Shown: positions 1 to 7,562, counted from the first letter of the stretch. The stretch is DNA of 32,043 nt from a virus (IMGVR_UViG_3300032087_001289:1-32043); one strand, 5' to 3'. A program made the numbers and translations. Notes: generated by a model not told the origin, from the letters alone.

Positions 1-202
1 CACCAGTACTAGGTGTAGTTGCACCTACTGGCGTACCGTCTATTGAGCCACCTGTAACAGTAATACCATTAACTGCAATAGAGCCATCTAGTAGGTCATC
101 GACCTTATCCCAGTTAGCGTTTAATTTAGTACCCCATGAGTCAGCACTTGCGCCTACTTCTGGGAGCGTAAAGCTGTAGGTAGTTGTATTTGAATCTGCC
201 AT
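1..202 (-). CDS. Tail fibre/appendage-type protein, N-terminal part (runs off the window start)
   Basis: ATG at 202-200, preceded by GGAG six bases upstream inside the end of the previous gene (whose stop is 205-203). The 67 visible residues begin MADSNTTTYSFTLPEVGASA, then DSWGTKLNANWDKVDDLLDG and GGSIDGTPVGATTPSTG. This style (a short N-terminus with D-W-G-x-K-x-N-x-N-W, then small Gly/Thr repeats) is typical of the starts of phage tail-fibre or tail-appendage proteins. The gene is cut by the window edge. The piece at 31952-32043 continues it in frame if the map is circular. No domain beyond the N-terminus is visible, so receptor-binding function is not shown. Confidence 0.75.
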   Translation of the reverse strand, partial: MADSNTTTYSFTLPEVGASADSWGTKLNANWDKVDDLLDGSIAVNGITVTGGSIDGTPVGATTPSTG

Positions 203-847
203 TTATATCTCCGTCCAGCTCTCGCTGCCCTTAGTTATTTGTTGCCAAGTGCCATCATCAGGCGTTACTTGCGACCATGACTCGTTATCTTTGTCTAGGT
301 CTACGTATAGGTATTCGATGTTGAATATAATATCATTATTAGCGTTTACGGTAAAATCAGCACTATAAGTAACGTTAGGTATAAACTCTACCTGAGACAC
401 GCCATATAGGCTCGCTGATACGTTAGATAAGAAGTTACCTTGAGCTGTTAACGCTGACTGAGCATCACTGCTTAAATCTATGTGCTGTATGCGGTAAATA
501 TCACCACTAACACTAGCTGAACCATCAGCGCTTAACGATACTGTTCTTAAACGGTCTGTATCGCCCTGTGTCGCACTATCAGCATCCATCAGTGTGATTG
601 CTTCACGTATGACTATAGGTGCTGTTACAGTATCACTGGTTGCGTCTGAGGATAAATCCACATCACGTACACGATATACTTCAGCGCCTACTGTTAATTG
701 AGGGCTGATTGTCGTGACTGCTACCAGTATTTTCTCTACGCTAGCACTAAACTGACTACCAGACGCAGTTAGTGATACTGCATCCTTAGTAGTTAGGTCT
801 GCGGTAGAGTATTCGCTCCACCCGTAGAGGAACTGACCGTAGTTCAT
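203..847 (-). CDS. Virion appendage protein with beta-rich internal repeats (214 aa)
   Basis: Starts at 847 in a TAATG overlap with the stop of the upstream gene, so it is probably translationally coupled. The sequence is rich in Ser, Thr, Asp and Val with no membrane segment. Two units resembling YRVRDVDLSSDA (near residues 58 and 118) show an internal duplication of a beta-rich module. The C-terminus carries spaced W-x2-V/I motifs (ESWSQV, TWQQI, ESWTEI), a pattern often seen in phage structural appendages. Position between the adaptor and the tail-fibre N-terminus supports a tail-surface role. No enzyme domain is visible. The exact function is unknown. Confidence 0.7.
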   Translation of the reverse strand: MNYGQFLYGWSEYSTADLTTKDAVSLTASGSQFSASVEKILVAVTTISPQLTVGAEVYRVRDVDLSSDATSDTVTAPIVIREAITLMDADSATQGDTDRLRTVSLSADGSASVSGDIYRIQHIDLSSDAQSALTAQGNFLSNVSASLYGVSQVEFIPNVTYSADFTVNANNDIIFNIEYLYVDLDKDNESWSQVTPDDGTWQQITKGSESWTEI

Positions 848-1227
848 TAATCTAGTGTAATATCAAGCTGTGACGCAGTGAAGCGCAAGATGTCGCCAGT
901 CTCCACTACCTTGCTAGATGTTAGCGTAGCATAAGCAAGCATATTACCGCCTGTAGACGCGTCAAAGATAGCGGCATGAGTCACTGTACCCCAGTTACCT
1001 GTAGCTGCTGGGAACTCAATGTTAGCTGAGTTAGTAGCAGTGTTACCTGATACTGTAAAAGCAGCAGATTGACGTGCATATGCGTCACCTGATAGCTCTG
1101 TACCACCACCTGCTTCACCTGGTGCTGCTGTGTATAACGCAACAAAGTGAGTAGTAGGCATGGTGTAAGCTGTCTCACCGAATGCGTGTTCTAAAATCTT
1201 AGTCTCTAAGTAGTTACTGAATGACAT
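847..1227 (-). CDS. Conserved phage structural/tail protein (126 aa)
   Basis: Begins MSFSNYLETKILEHAFGE and contains THFVALYTAAPGE, TELSGDAYARQ, NIEFPAATGNWGTVTHAAIF and a closing LDITLD. I recognise this as a widespread family of about 120-130 aa in tailed phages: N-terminal helix, then a beta domain with ALYTAAP and WGTVTHAAIFD signatures, found among tail or appendage genes. Its role is not established and is probably virion-structural. It lies one base after the adaptor gene and overlaps the next gene by a TAATG junction. Length matches the family. Confidence 0.75.
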   Translation of the reverse strand: MSFSNYLETKILEHAFGETAYTMPTTHFVALYTAAPGEAGGGTELSGDAYARQSAAFTVSGNTATNSANIEFPAATGNWGTVTHAAIFDASTGGNMLAYATLTSSKVVETGDILRFTASQLDITLD

Positions 1228-1228
1228 A

Positions 1229-1822
1229 TTAACCTCTTAATTTCATTTTTAAGCCAGTACCACTGTACTTAGACTCGTTGGATTGCTTGTTAGCTGCTAG
1301 TAGTGCTGCTTGATATAGACCCATCCATATTCCTAGGCGCTCGTCATCCTTTAGATAAGGTGCTGAGTGTACCAGTGAGCCGTATAGGTATAAGTCAGGA
1401 TAATCTACAGCAACAAAGTTCTCTGTCGTAGCAATGGCTGGTAACTTAGCTGTGTAGTATAGAGTGCCAGTGTAATCAACATCAGGTGTAGGGTATAACT
1501 CTAGTTCACCTGCTACGTGAGCGTAATATCTTGGTTTGCCTGACTGAGGATAGTTAAAGCGCATTGTCTGCATATCGTCTATTGAGATAAGTCTTAACAC
1601 GTCATTAGTATCTAGTACGATACGATTAGTACCTAGCCAGTCAGTAGGTAATGTGTGGAAACGGTCATTAAACGTAGATGTAGCACGTTTTTCTTGTTTA
1701 AAGTGCTTTAGGTCACGATTAAGACTAGCTTCTGCCATAGTGATGAATGATGGAATAACGCTAGTTAAGTCCTGTCTATTCAAAGTATCAGCAATATCTG
1801 CCTTGAGTTCTTCGTATGTCAT
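1229..1822 (-). CDS. Head-tail adaptor protein (SU10 adaptor-like, 197 aa)
   Basis: The ATG overlaps the stop of the large terminase as ATGA. The N-terminus is helical (MTYEELKADIADTLNRQDL, then IPSFITMAEASLNRDL), followed by a beta-strand region (LPTDWLGTNRIVLD, LYYTAKLPAI) and a helical end. This matches adaptor/connector proteins that bind the portal ring and begin the short tail, including the SU10-type adaptor family. The pairing with an SU10-like capsid protein elsewhere in the window fits. A location directly after terL is common for this family. Family membership is judged from pattern and context only. Confidence 0.72.
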   Translation of the reverse strand: MTYEELKADIADTLNRQDLTSVIPSFITMAEASLNRDLKHFKQEKRATSTFNDRFHTLPTDWLGTNRIVLDTNDVLRLISIDDMQTMRFNYPQSGKPRYYAHVAGELELYPTPDVDYTGTLYYTAKLPAIATTENFVAVDYPDLYLYGSLVHSAPYLKDDERLGIWMGLYQAALLAANKQSNESKYSGTGLKMKLRG

Positions 1823-3087
1823 GCTATGCCTTTAAGGTTACGTCTAATGGGTTTACCCCAGTTATTCGGTGGTTGATATCCTACTGCTAAGTATCTAAAT
1901 GCATCAGCAGCGTGAGATGTCCAGTCATGCAAGGGACTGCCTCGCCATGACTTTAAGTTGTCATCCCATGCTCTGCGATACTGCCTTAGACAATCTCGAC
2001 CTTTCTCGGTCTTAACGTCATCGAACCAGCATCTACCTATCATAGAGCGTACTTGTTGGATACCATCCTCTACTCGCATCATAGGGCATACTGTTATATC
2101 AGTCAGCCCCATTGAGCCTAGCACCTCTAAACGACTTTTTCCTGTGCCTAGCTCTTTAACTTTTACATCGTGCGGTAGGATGTGTTGTGAGTAATTATAC
2201 CCTTTTTCTCGCAATATACCAACGTAGTGATCTAACGCATGTCCACTAGCTTCATAGTAGTCGATTATATGTATCTCTTTACCTACGTATTGAGCAAACC
2301 AGATAGCCGTTGAGTCATCCATGCCTAAATCCCATGCTGTCACTACACTAGCGTTAGCATCGTATGGTACACCACACACCTGGTCTTTAATTGCCATCAT
2401 CTCACGCGCATAATATGCACCATCAACGTGTACTAGGAAATCACCATTCCAAATATGGTCATACATATCAGGACGTGACTTAGCATCATTAACACGCTCT
2501 TGGTTCAACACGTCAGGGAAAAACGGATTATCTGACCAATTCATCTCTACGATGTTTGCGTTATCTGGTACTTCTTCTCTAAATCTCTTATGCGTAGCTG
2601 ACTCTTTACTCTCTGGATTCCATGTTACCCAGACCTCAGAGTTATCCTCACGCACTGTGGGTAGCAACTTAGTATATGCTACCTCACTTACTGCTTCCGC
2701 TTCATCTATCCAGCATAGTAATATCCTAGCCTTACTCTTTATAGAGTCTAGGTTATGCCGTAGACCAGCGAATGCATATTTAATCTTGCCATCCCTACTA
2801 CGAATGTATTTCTCACCACACTCGTAATAAGCGTCCAGCCAAGGCACACTCTTAATGGCTTGTTTAATCTCCTCCATTGAACTCTCATCCAATGAATTAA
2901 GATGCTCACGCGCTGATAGTATAATACCAGTCTGACCTGCCTGTGCAGCTTTATAGCCCCACACCGCTGTCATTAATGCAAACGTTCTAGTCTTACCAGA
3001 ACCACGTCCACCGTAAGCACCTCTGTAACGATAATCTCCTTGAAATACTGGGACTAACTTATCAGGTATCTGTAGACGTGTTTGCAC
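1819..3087 (-). CDS. terL: Terminase large subunit (PBSX-type packaging ATPase/nuclease)
   Basis: 422 aa. The ATPase domain has Walker A GGRGSGKT (residues 26-33), Walker B ILLCWIDEAE (about 122-131) and the coupling motif VTWNP (154-158). The C-terminal RNase H-like nuclease begins with TAWDLGMDDST, whose Asp253 is the expected first metal ligand, and ends with HDWTSHAADAFRYL, which carries a conserved C-terminal Asp. It drives ATP-dependent DNA translocation through the portal and cuts concatemers. The length is normal for the Terminase_3/PBSX group. It overlaps the small subunit by 26 bases and the adaptor by 4 bases. Confidence 0.95.
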   Translation of the reverse strand: MQTRLQIPDKLVPVFQGDYRYRGAYGGRGSGKTRTFALMTAVWGYKAAQAGQTGIILSAREHLNSLDESSMEEIKQAIKSVPWLDAYYECGEKYIRSRDGKIKYAFAGLRHNLDSIKSKARILLCWIDEAEAVSEVAYTKLLPTVREDNSEVWVTWNPESKESATHKRFREEVPDNANIVEMNWSDNPFFPDVLNQERVNDAKSRPDMYDHIWNGDFLVHVDGAYYAREMMAIKDQVCGVPYDANASVVTAWDLGMDDSTAIWFAQYVGKEIHIIDYYEASGHALDHYVGILREKGYNYSQHILPHDVKVKELGTGKSRLEVLGSMGLTDITVCPMMRVEDGIQQVRSMIGRCWFDDVKTEKGRDCLRQYRRAWDDNLKSWRGSPLHDWTSHAADAFRYLAVGYQPPNNWGKPIRRNLKGIA

Positions 3088-3442
3088 TTACCCCCTCCAG
3101 TATAATGTGAGTAGGTTTAAGTGAGCCATCAGGACTTGAGACCTCTTGCTGTACCTTGTCGCTGTAATTGTGATTAGATAGCACCAGCTTAGTTATCATG
3201 CTATTAAAGTCTCCTGATAAGCCACCTGATAGCAATCTGCGCTCCTGTGTACTATTCATTACCTTTAACGTGTCCGAAAACTGGTCGTGCAGTTCAGCCC
3301 ACTTATATAATGTGGACTTAGCTACTCCTAAGTGGCAAGCCATACCTGCTGCACTTGGTATCATATCTCCTAGCTGCTCATACTTATCTAGGTACTCACT
3401 AGCCTTTGCTAGCATTTCTTTACTGTACTTTGTTGGTCTCAT
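3062..3442 (-). CDS. terS: Terminase small subunit (DNA-packaging protein gp3 family)
   Basis: 126 aa. The N-terminus MRPTKYSKEMLAKASEYLDK is followed by a helix-turn-helix region (AAGMACHLGVAKSTLYKWAE), then SDTLKVMNSTQERRLLSGGL and ITKLVLSNHNYSDK. These are characteristic of the gp3-like small terminase family that recognises the packaging site and recruits the large subunit. The gene lies directly upstream of and overlaps terL, as expected. The C-terminal tail (PDGSLKPTHIILEG) resembles that of related small terminases. The pac site itself is not identified. Confidence 0.9.
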   Translation of the reverse strand: MRPTKYSKEMLAKASEYLDKYEQLGDMIPSAAGMACHLGVAKSTLYKWAELHDQFSDTLKVMNSTQERRLLSGGLSGDFNSMITKLVLSNHNYSDKVQQEVSSPDGSLKPTHIILEGVSANTSTDT

Positions 3443-3460
3443 GTCTATTCCAATAATGGG

Positions 3461-3856
3461 TCATAGGTGCATCCATTCTCTCATTTTATCATTAAAGTTA
3501 GTAAAACGCGACTTACTCTCAGTGTACGCTTTATAGTCCAAGTATCCGCCACCATCACGCTCATAGTATTGTATGATGTATCTGTCCTTACGCATCTGTT
3601 CTTTAGGGTAATATGGTCTAGACTTATCTACCTTTAGCTCATCAATGAATAACTCGCTTACTGGTAGCCCTAACGCTCTAACTACATCTGTACCCTTAGC
3701 GCCACATGAGAAGCAATGTATCAGCACATCGCCCTTGTTAGTCTCTGTGATAGTCATGCTAGGTTTAGAGTCCTTGTGTACTGGACATAACGCTGTGTAG
3801 GACCTACCCTTTACTTTTCTTACCTTGTCTAGTGAGTTGAGGATGTTATCTAGCAT
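3461..3856 (-). CDS. Primase-type CHC2 zinc-finger protein without TOPRIM domain (131 aa)
   Basis: The N-terminal domain has the ligand set CPVH (residues 24-27) and CFSC (48-51), followed by GTDVVRALG. This matches the zinc-binding domain of DnaG-type primases, which senses template sequence during primer synthesis. The remaining 70 residues (Tyr- and Lys-rich) contain no TOPRIM catalytic core. It may be an accessory zinc-ribbon protein or a reduced primase relying on a host partner. The start overlaps the helicase stop by 11 bases. It is the last gene before the terminase pair. Confidence 0.85.
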   Translation of the reverse strand: MLDNILNSLDKVRKVKGRSYTALCPVHKDSKPSMTITETNKGDVLIHCFSCGAKGTDVVRALGLPVSELFIDELKVDKSRPYYPKEQMRKDRYIIQYYERDGGGYLDYKAYTESKSRFTNFNDKMREWMHL

Positions 3857-5315
3857 ACTTACTACCCTTAGCCTTACGTATAGCTAGGTGCTTTATAAAC
3901 CCCTTAACCACTTCACTTATCTCATTTACCTTAGTAGGTTTAACTTGTGGGAACTCACCGAACTTCTGCTTATACGAATATGCTACCCATCCTGGTTTAA
4001 AACCTTTTTCTTGTGCGTGTAATTCTAACCCACCTAAGAACACTGCTTTATGCTCATCTTGGTAATCAGTAGGCTTTTTAAGTAGCACCAGCTCCTCCTC
4101 AGTAGTTTTAATCTGCTGCGTGATTGGTATCTCGTAACCACATGCACATCTTACCCCTATCATAATACCAAAGCACTGTGGACAATCTCTGGTCTTAGCT
4201 GGCTTTTTCTCTTTAACCTGATTGTTCTCGTTATACGTTTTCTCACCATCATCTAACGACTCAGGCACAATATCTTCTGGAAATCCGTGAGTAGAAATAT
4301 TGCCAGCATGGTCTAGGTAGATTGCATCTGTTTTACTGTCGTGAAGTCTCATTATGCGTCCTGCTCGCTGTACGAATTGTATTTTAGACTTTGTAGGGTA
4401 GCAGTCTATCAAGCATGAGATATGCGGTGCATCGTACCCAGTGCCTAGTAGCATTGAGCAGCTAAGTATCTTAAACTCGCCAGCTTCATGCCCTTTAAAT
4501 ATTGCTTGTCTTTCTGCTTCATCCATGTACCCATCAATATGTACTGCGCCTATACCTACCTTGTTGAATTGCTCTACTAGGTATTTACTGTGCTTTATGG
4601 ATGGACTAAACGCTATGGCTGGACGGTTATACGCTAGCTTGGTGTAGTTTAGGATGATATCACCAGTTAGGTACTCGCTTTGATCCTCTGTTGCCTTGCT
4701 TAGCTCTTTTGGATCGTAATCCTTAGCACCAGTAGACAATCTTTTACTCTTGATGCCTTTAGTATCGACCTTGCTACCACCATAATACTTGACTGGGCAT
4801 AAATAGCCTTTATCGAGTAGCTGACGGGTCGTAACTGGCACAATAAGGTCATTGTATGCTTTACCTAGTCCTTTACTAAATGGCGTAGCAGATAACCCAA
4901 TAAAAGGCACATTACTGTACCTATCCATAAGCTCCTGCATCGTCTTATAGTGAGTATGACACTCGTCCACTATTGCCAGGTCAAATTCTGGTTTACGATA
5001 CATCCTAGCGACTGACTGTATACTGGCTATTTGTATCATGGCATCTCTATTTGTACGCTCATGCATACTCTGTATCACACCTACCTCAATACCAGCTTTA
5101 TCAAAGGCTGCTAAGGCTTGCTGTACTAGCTTTACTCGGTCACAAAAGAATATACACTTCTTACCTTTCTTGACTGCTTCCGTCAGGATGTAAAGTGCTG
5201 TGATAGTCTTACCGAACGAGCAACATGCGCCCAGTATCGGTCTCTTATAGCCCTTAGCTAGTGATTGCCTTAACATGCTTATAGCGCGCTCTTGGTGTGG
5301 TCTTAATTGCATCAT
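3846..5315 (-). CDS. Superfamily 2 DEAD/DEAH-type helicase (489 aa)
   Basis: Motifs in order: Q-motif-like RPHQERAI (residues 5-12), an unusual Walker A GACCSFGKT (29-37), DECH box VDECH (116-120), motif III GLSATPF (140-146), motif V-like LLGTGYDAP and motif VI QRAGRIMRL (316-324). A four-Cys zinc ribbon (CPQC, then CACG) lies near residues 378-394. It is an ATP-dependent nucleic-acid remodeller, probably in phage replication together with the downstream primase-like protein. The start MM is preceded by GGGAGAG, so the first or second ATG could be used. The Walker A carries Cys where Thr/Gly is usual. Confidence 0.93.
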   Translation of the reverse strand: MMQLRPHQERAISMLRQSLAKGYKRPILGACCSFGKTITALYILTEAVKKGKKCIFFCDRVKLVQQALAAFDKAGIEVGVIQSMHERTNRDAMIQIASIQSVARMYRKPEFDLAIVDECHTHYKTMQELMDRYSNVPFIGLSATPFSKGLGKAYNDLIVPVTTRQLLDKGYLCPVKYYGGSKVDTKGIKSKRLSTGAKDYDPKELSKATEDQSEYLTGDIILNYTKLAYNRPAIAFSPSIKHSKYLVEQFNKVGIGAVHIDGYMDEAERQAIFKGHEAGEFKILSCSMLLGTGYDAPHISCLIDCYPTKSKIQFVQRAGRIMRLHDSKTDAIYLDHAGNISTHGFPEDIVPESLDDGEKTYNENNQVKEKKPAKTRDCPQCFGIMIGVRCACGYEIPITQQIKTTEEELVLLKKPTDYQDEHKAVFLGGLELHAQEKGFKPGWVAYSYKQKFGEFPQVKPTKVNEISEVVKGFIKHLAIRKAKGSKYAR

Positions 5316-5329
5316 TCTCTCCCAATGAC

Positions 5330-5482
5330 TTAATTATCTTCTAGCGCTTTGAGTTCTTTTTCGTACTTCATCTGCTCAATCTTGCGTCTAGCTTCTGCTT
5401 GCTTTGCTTGCATAGGTGTTATCTTGCGCCTGTGCTTTACTCTGCTCGGTGTAAAGAACTTAGGTAACTCACTATTAGCCAC
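5330..5482 (-). CDS. Very basic 50-aa protein with GTG start
   Basis: GTG at 5482-5480 follows a strong GGAGG seven bases upstream. The start overlaps the upstream stop as GTGGCTAA. The protein begins ANSELPKFFTPSRVKHRRK and continues as a charged helix rich in Lys, Arg, Glu and Gln. It contains no Cys, no membrane segment and no motif I recognise. The basic N-terminal half and amphipathic helix suggest nucleic-acid or RNA-polymerase binding, but that is inference. It sits between a small membrane protein and the helicase in the early block. Confidence 0.68.
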   Translation of the reverse strand: MANSELPKFFTPSRVKHRRKITPMQAKQAEARRKIEQMKYEKELKALEDN

Positions 5483-5627
5483 TAAACAGCCTCCACACTA
5501 AAACAACATTAAGTAGAACCGAACCCATCATCATGGCATAGCATAGCTCTATAACCGCTTTAGATTCCTTTAGCTCCTCCTGAAGCTCCTTAGTCTTTTT
5601 ATCAAGCAAATAATCTAGACTGCTCAT
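5475..5627 (-). CDS. Small coiled-coil/membrane protein (50 aa)
   Basis: The ATG at 5627 is preferred over the longer frame (ATG at 5687) because AAGGAG lies five bases upstream. The protein is MSSLDYLLDKKTKELQEELK followed by one C-terminal membrane segment (about residues 28-47, MMMGSVLLNVVLVW). The topology is a short charged helix facing the cytoplasm with a membrane anchor. It overlaps the previous gene by 26 bases and the next by 8. It could be a host-membrane effector or a small holin-like protein, but it is far from the lysis block, so an early host-takeover role is more likely. Function unknown. Confidence 0.7.
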   Translation of the reverse strand: MSSLDYLLDKKTKELQEELKESKAVIELCYAMMMGSVLLNVVLVWRLFSG

Positions 5628-5898
5628 GTTTACTCCTTGGTGAATACTTATCGGTGGAAATAAAGTCATGCATATACTTATGTGCATTACCCGTCTTTTT
5701 GCGCTCGTTTAATGTATGCAACGTTTTAACCAGTGCTGAAGTATTGCCCTTGGTCTTATCCATTGTATACCCGTTAACTAGGTATTGGATAGCGCCAGCT
5801 CTTACACTGGCTGTTAGCTGCATGTCACCGATTAACTCGATGACTTCCTCCAGCGTTAACGTACCCTTTAAATACTTATAGTGACTTTCGGTTTTCAT
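5602..5898 (-). CDS. Early protein resembling the DUF3310/SaV-like family (98 aa)
   Basis: The order of elements is ESHYKYLKGTLTLEEVIELI, a helix with TASVRAGAIQYLVNG, then K-x-NTSALVKTLHTLNERK. The H-Y near the start, EEVIELI, A-x-x-YL and a late L-x-K-x-L-x-x-L helix resemble small DUF3310 proteins of many phages, whose function is unknown. The match is by pattern only and could be convergent. The start overlaps the upstream stop as ATGA. The tail (KYSPRSKHEQSRLFA) is basic and overlaps the next gene. Confidence 0.6.
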   Translation of the reverse strand: MKTESHYKYLKGTLTLEEVIELIGDMQLTASVRAGAIQYLVNGYTMDKTKGNTSALVKTLHTLNERKKTGNAHKYMHDFISTDKYSPRSKHEQSRLFA

Positions 5899-6131
5899 AC
5901 TGTTACCAGATTCTCTGTGATAAAGTCCTCAAGCTCTTTTAGTTGCTCTTTAGACAATGTTATAGGCTGGTCGTTAAACTTAACCGAATATACTACTGCG
6001 TACTGGTCTATGCGTTCCTCAGTGCCAAACTCATGACTGAAGCTGTTATCCTCAGTCACTTCTTCGTAAGACACATCAAGCTCTAAATAGCCGAACGCTT
6101 CGCATTCTAGTGTGATAGTTTCATGCATCAT
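5895..6131 (-). CDS. Small acidic protein of unknown function (78 aa)
   Basis: The ATG at 6131 overlaps the stop of the upstream gene as ATGA. The protein is strongly acidic (many Glu and Asp), starting MMHETITLECEAFGYLELDV and ending with a helix LSKEQLKELEDFITENLV. It has no Cys pair motif, membrane span or recognisable domain. Small acidic early phage proteins sometimes act as DNA mimics or inhibitors of host proteins. Nothing here proves that. Coupled translation with its neighbours suggests it belongs to the same early operon, driven from the 6421-6443 promoter. Confidence 0.7.
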   Translation of the reverse strand: MMHETITLECEAFGYLELDVSYEEVTEDNSFSHEFGTEERIDQYAVVYSVKFNDQPITLSKEQLKELEDFITENLVTV

Positions 6132-6388
6132 AATATGTTTACCACCGCTAGTATAACCATTAATAAAATACAGATAGCTGGTAAGATTAAATCACCTTTA
6201 CGCATCTCCTCAGAGTCATCATGCGCTAATTTTGCTTGCTGTCTAAGGTTAGATAATTTTACCTGTATTGCTGCCTGACTTCTGCTTAATCGCTGAGCCA
6301 TTTCCATGTTAGAAAAGCCCTTGCTAGACATATAAACTAATTTAGCAATTTCTTCTTCAGTCCAGCGTTTGTTGTTACGTGTTTTCAT
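6128..6388 (-). CDS. Membrane-anchored Myb/SANT-like helix-turn-helix protein (86 aa)
   Basis: Residues 5-50 read NKRWTEEEIAKLVYMSSKGF followed by SNMEMAQRLSRSQAAIQVKL. This is a Myb/SANT-like three-helix DNA-binding pattern with a leading W-T-x-E-E and a recognition helix containing R-S-x-x-A-I. Residues 66-86 (LILPAICILLMVILAVV) form one membrane span at the very C-terminus. DNA-binding domain plus tail anchor would place it at the inner membrane. GGAG lies six bases upstream of the ATG, and the duplicated promoter cassette is immediately upstream, so it is the first gene of that unit. A regulatory role is inferred. Confidence 0.78.
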   Translation of the reverse strand: MKTRNNKRWTEEEIAKLVYMSSKGFSNMEMAQRLSRSQAAIQVKLSNLRQQAKLAHDDSEEMRKGDLILPAICILLMVILAVVNIL

Positions 6389-6414
6389 TACATTCTCCTA
6401 GTTGGTTCTATTGC

Positions 6415-6465
6415 ATCATCTCACGATATTTCGTGACAATCAACAGTTTATTCACTTTTTTGTAA
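6415..6465 (-). promoter_or_regulatory. Promoter/operator cassette B, upstream of the Myb-like gene
   Basis: Minus strand: -35 TTGATT (6443-6438), 17-base spacer, weak -10 GATGAT (6420-6415). The spacer is filled by a perfect inverted repeat TCACGA-N4-TCGTGA (6421-6436). Farther upstream is the box TTACAAAAAAGTGAAT (6465-6450), which lies inside the last codons and stop of the methyltransferase gene. The arrangement is nearly identical to cassette A at 8062-8112. A repressor bound at the palindrome would block polymerase, so regulation by a phage repressor is a strong inference. Confidence 0.75.
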
Positions 6466-7317
6466 ATTATTAAATATGTGTGCTATAACATCAACTGTCC
6501 AGCCATTACCTAATACTTTCTGGCATTGGTTATAGCTGACCATGTCTGTATAGCCATCAGGAACTGTTTGACATCTTTCTAGCTCACGTCTTGTTAAGTA
6601 GCGACAAAAATCCTCAAACTCTATTAATCCGCTATTTGGTTGCCTGTCTTGCTTCACCGTTAAGCAATATGCCTTATCAGCGTTAGTTATGTTGTAGCAA
6701 CCACCTACCTTACCGCCAGTGCCTTTACCATCAGCCCACATTTTAACTCTACTAGGTGTGTGGTTAACTTTTGACTCTGCAAGTCTAACTGGGTCAGTGT
6801 CTTTTATGTCTTGGAAAGATACTCCCTTATCTAACGGTTGTTCGATATCCCAATTACACCAATAGAATCTAACTCTGTTTTGTGCTGAAACTAATTTACT
6901 ATTAATCATCACTGGCTCTACATTTAGCTTATCGCTGATAATATCTAAATGATCCTTTTTCATGCGTACATTTTCTAGCAAAAACTTAATGTCAGGGTTA
7001 TAGCATTTAATAGTGTTTAGTATCTCTAGGAATGTAAAAAACAATGCACTTCTAGGGTCATCAAACGCAAGCTCTTTACCTATCTTAGAAAAACCTTGGC
7101 ATGGTGAACCGGCAATGATTAAATCAATCTTCTCTAAATCCCATGACTTCCAATTATTAACATCACCTAGTCGAATAATGTCAGGATAGTTAGCTTCACT
7201 AACCTTTATGGCATGCTTATCAATCTCACTAGCATAGTATTTATTTACTTCAATACCTGCTCGCTCAAGAGCTATGCGACCACATGACATGCCGTCAAAT
7301 AAACTTAATACATTCAT
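6448..7317 (-). CDS. DNA (cytosine-5) methyltransferase (289 aa)
   Basis: Motif I LSLFDGMSCGRIALERAGI (residues 4-22), motif IV GSPCQGFS with catalytic Cys73, motif VI ENVRM (115-119), motif VIII QNRVRFYW (146-153), motif IX-like RRELERCQTVPDGY and motif X LGNGWTVDVIAHIF near the end. All key motifs of a C5 enzyme are present. It transfers methyl groups from S-adenosylmethionine to cytosine and probably protects phage DNA from host restriction. No cognate endonuclease gene is adjacent, so it looks like an orphan enzyme. The start overlaps the upstream stop as ATGA. The last codons overlap promoter cassette B. Confidence 0.93.
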   Translation of the reverse strand: MNVLSLFDGMSCGRIALERAGIEVNKYYASEIDKHAIKVSEANYPDIIRLGDVNNWKSWDLEKIDLIIAGSPCQGFSKIGKELAFDDPRSALFFTFLEILNTIKCYNPDIKFLLENVRMKKDHLDIISDKLNVEPVMINSKLVSAQNRVRFYWCNWDIEQPLDKGVSFQDIKDTDPVRLAESKVNHTPSRVKMWADGKGTGGKVGGCYNITNADKAYCLTVKQDRQPNSGLIEFEDFCRYLTRRELERCQTVPDGYTDMVSYNQCQKVLGNGWTVDVIAHIFNNLQKSE

Positions 7318-7562
7318 TCTTGTAGCACCTCGATTAATGCTTCTAGGTCACACTTATGCATTGACGCTTTAAGCTCATCTACGTGATTAAATATTAAGTC
7401 CAGTAGACTCTGTAGGTTATCCTCATCAGTCTTACTGAGTAGGTTCTTAGATATGTACTGTGATACTAACGTTGATAGCTCGTAGTCGTCCATATGTTGC
7501 AATACGTCAAATGCGCTTATGTTCTTCATCATTTCTTCTGTGCTAATCTCAATCTTCATCAT
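7314..7562 (-). CDS. Small acidic helical protein of unknown function (82 aa)
   Basis: Begins MMKIEISTEEMMKNISAFDV and is predicted mostly helical and acidic (DDYELSTLVSQY, KTDEDNLQSLLDLIFNHVDE, DLEALIEVLQE). AAGGGG lies four bases before the first ATG and seven before the second, so the second (7559) may be the true start. It overlaps the HTH gene upstream by 14 bases and the methyltransferase by 4. No recognisable domain. Its place directly before the methyltransferase might suggest a partner, but there is no direct evidence for that. Confidence 0.68.
   Translation of the reverse strand: MMKIEISTEEMMKNISAFDVLQHMDDYELSTLVSQYISKNLLSKTDEDNLQSLLDLIFNHVDELKASMHKCDLEALIEVLQE

Noticed and set aside
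981-1178. Leu/Gln-rich minus-strand frame inside the 126-aa gene
   Set aside because: A shifted-frame shadow of a clear protein; low-complexity product.
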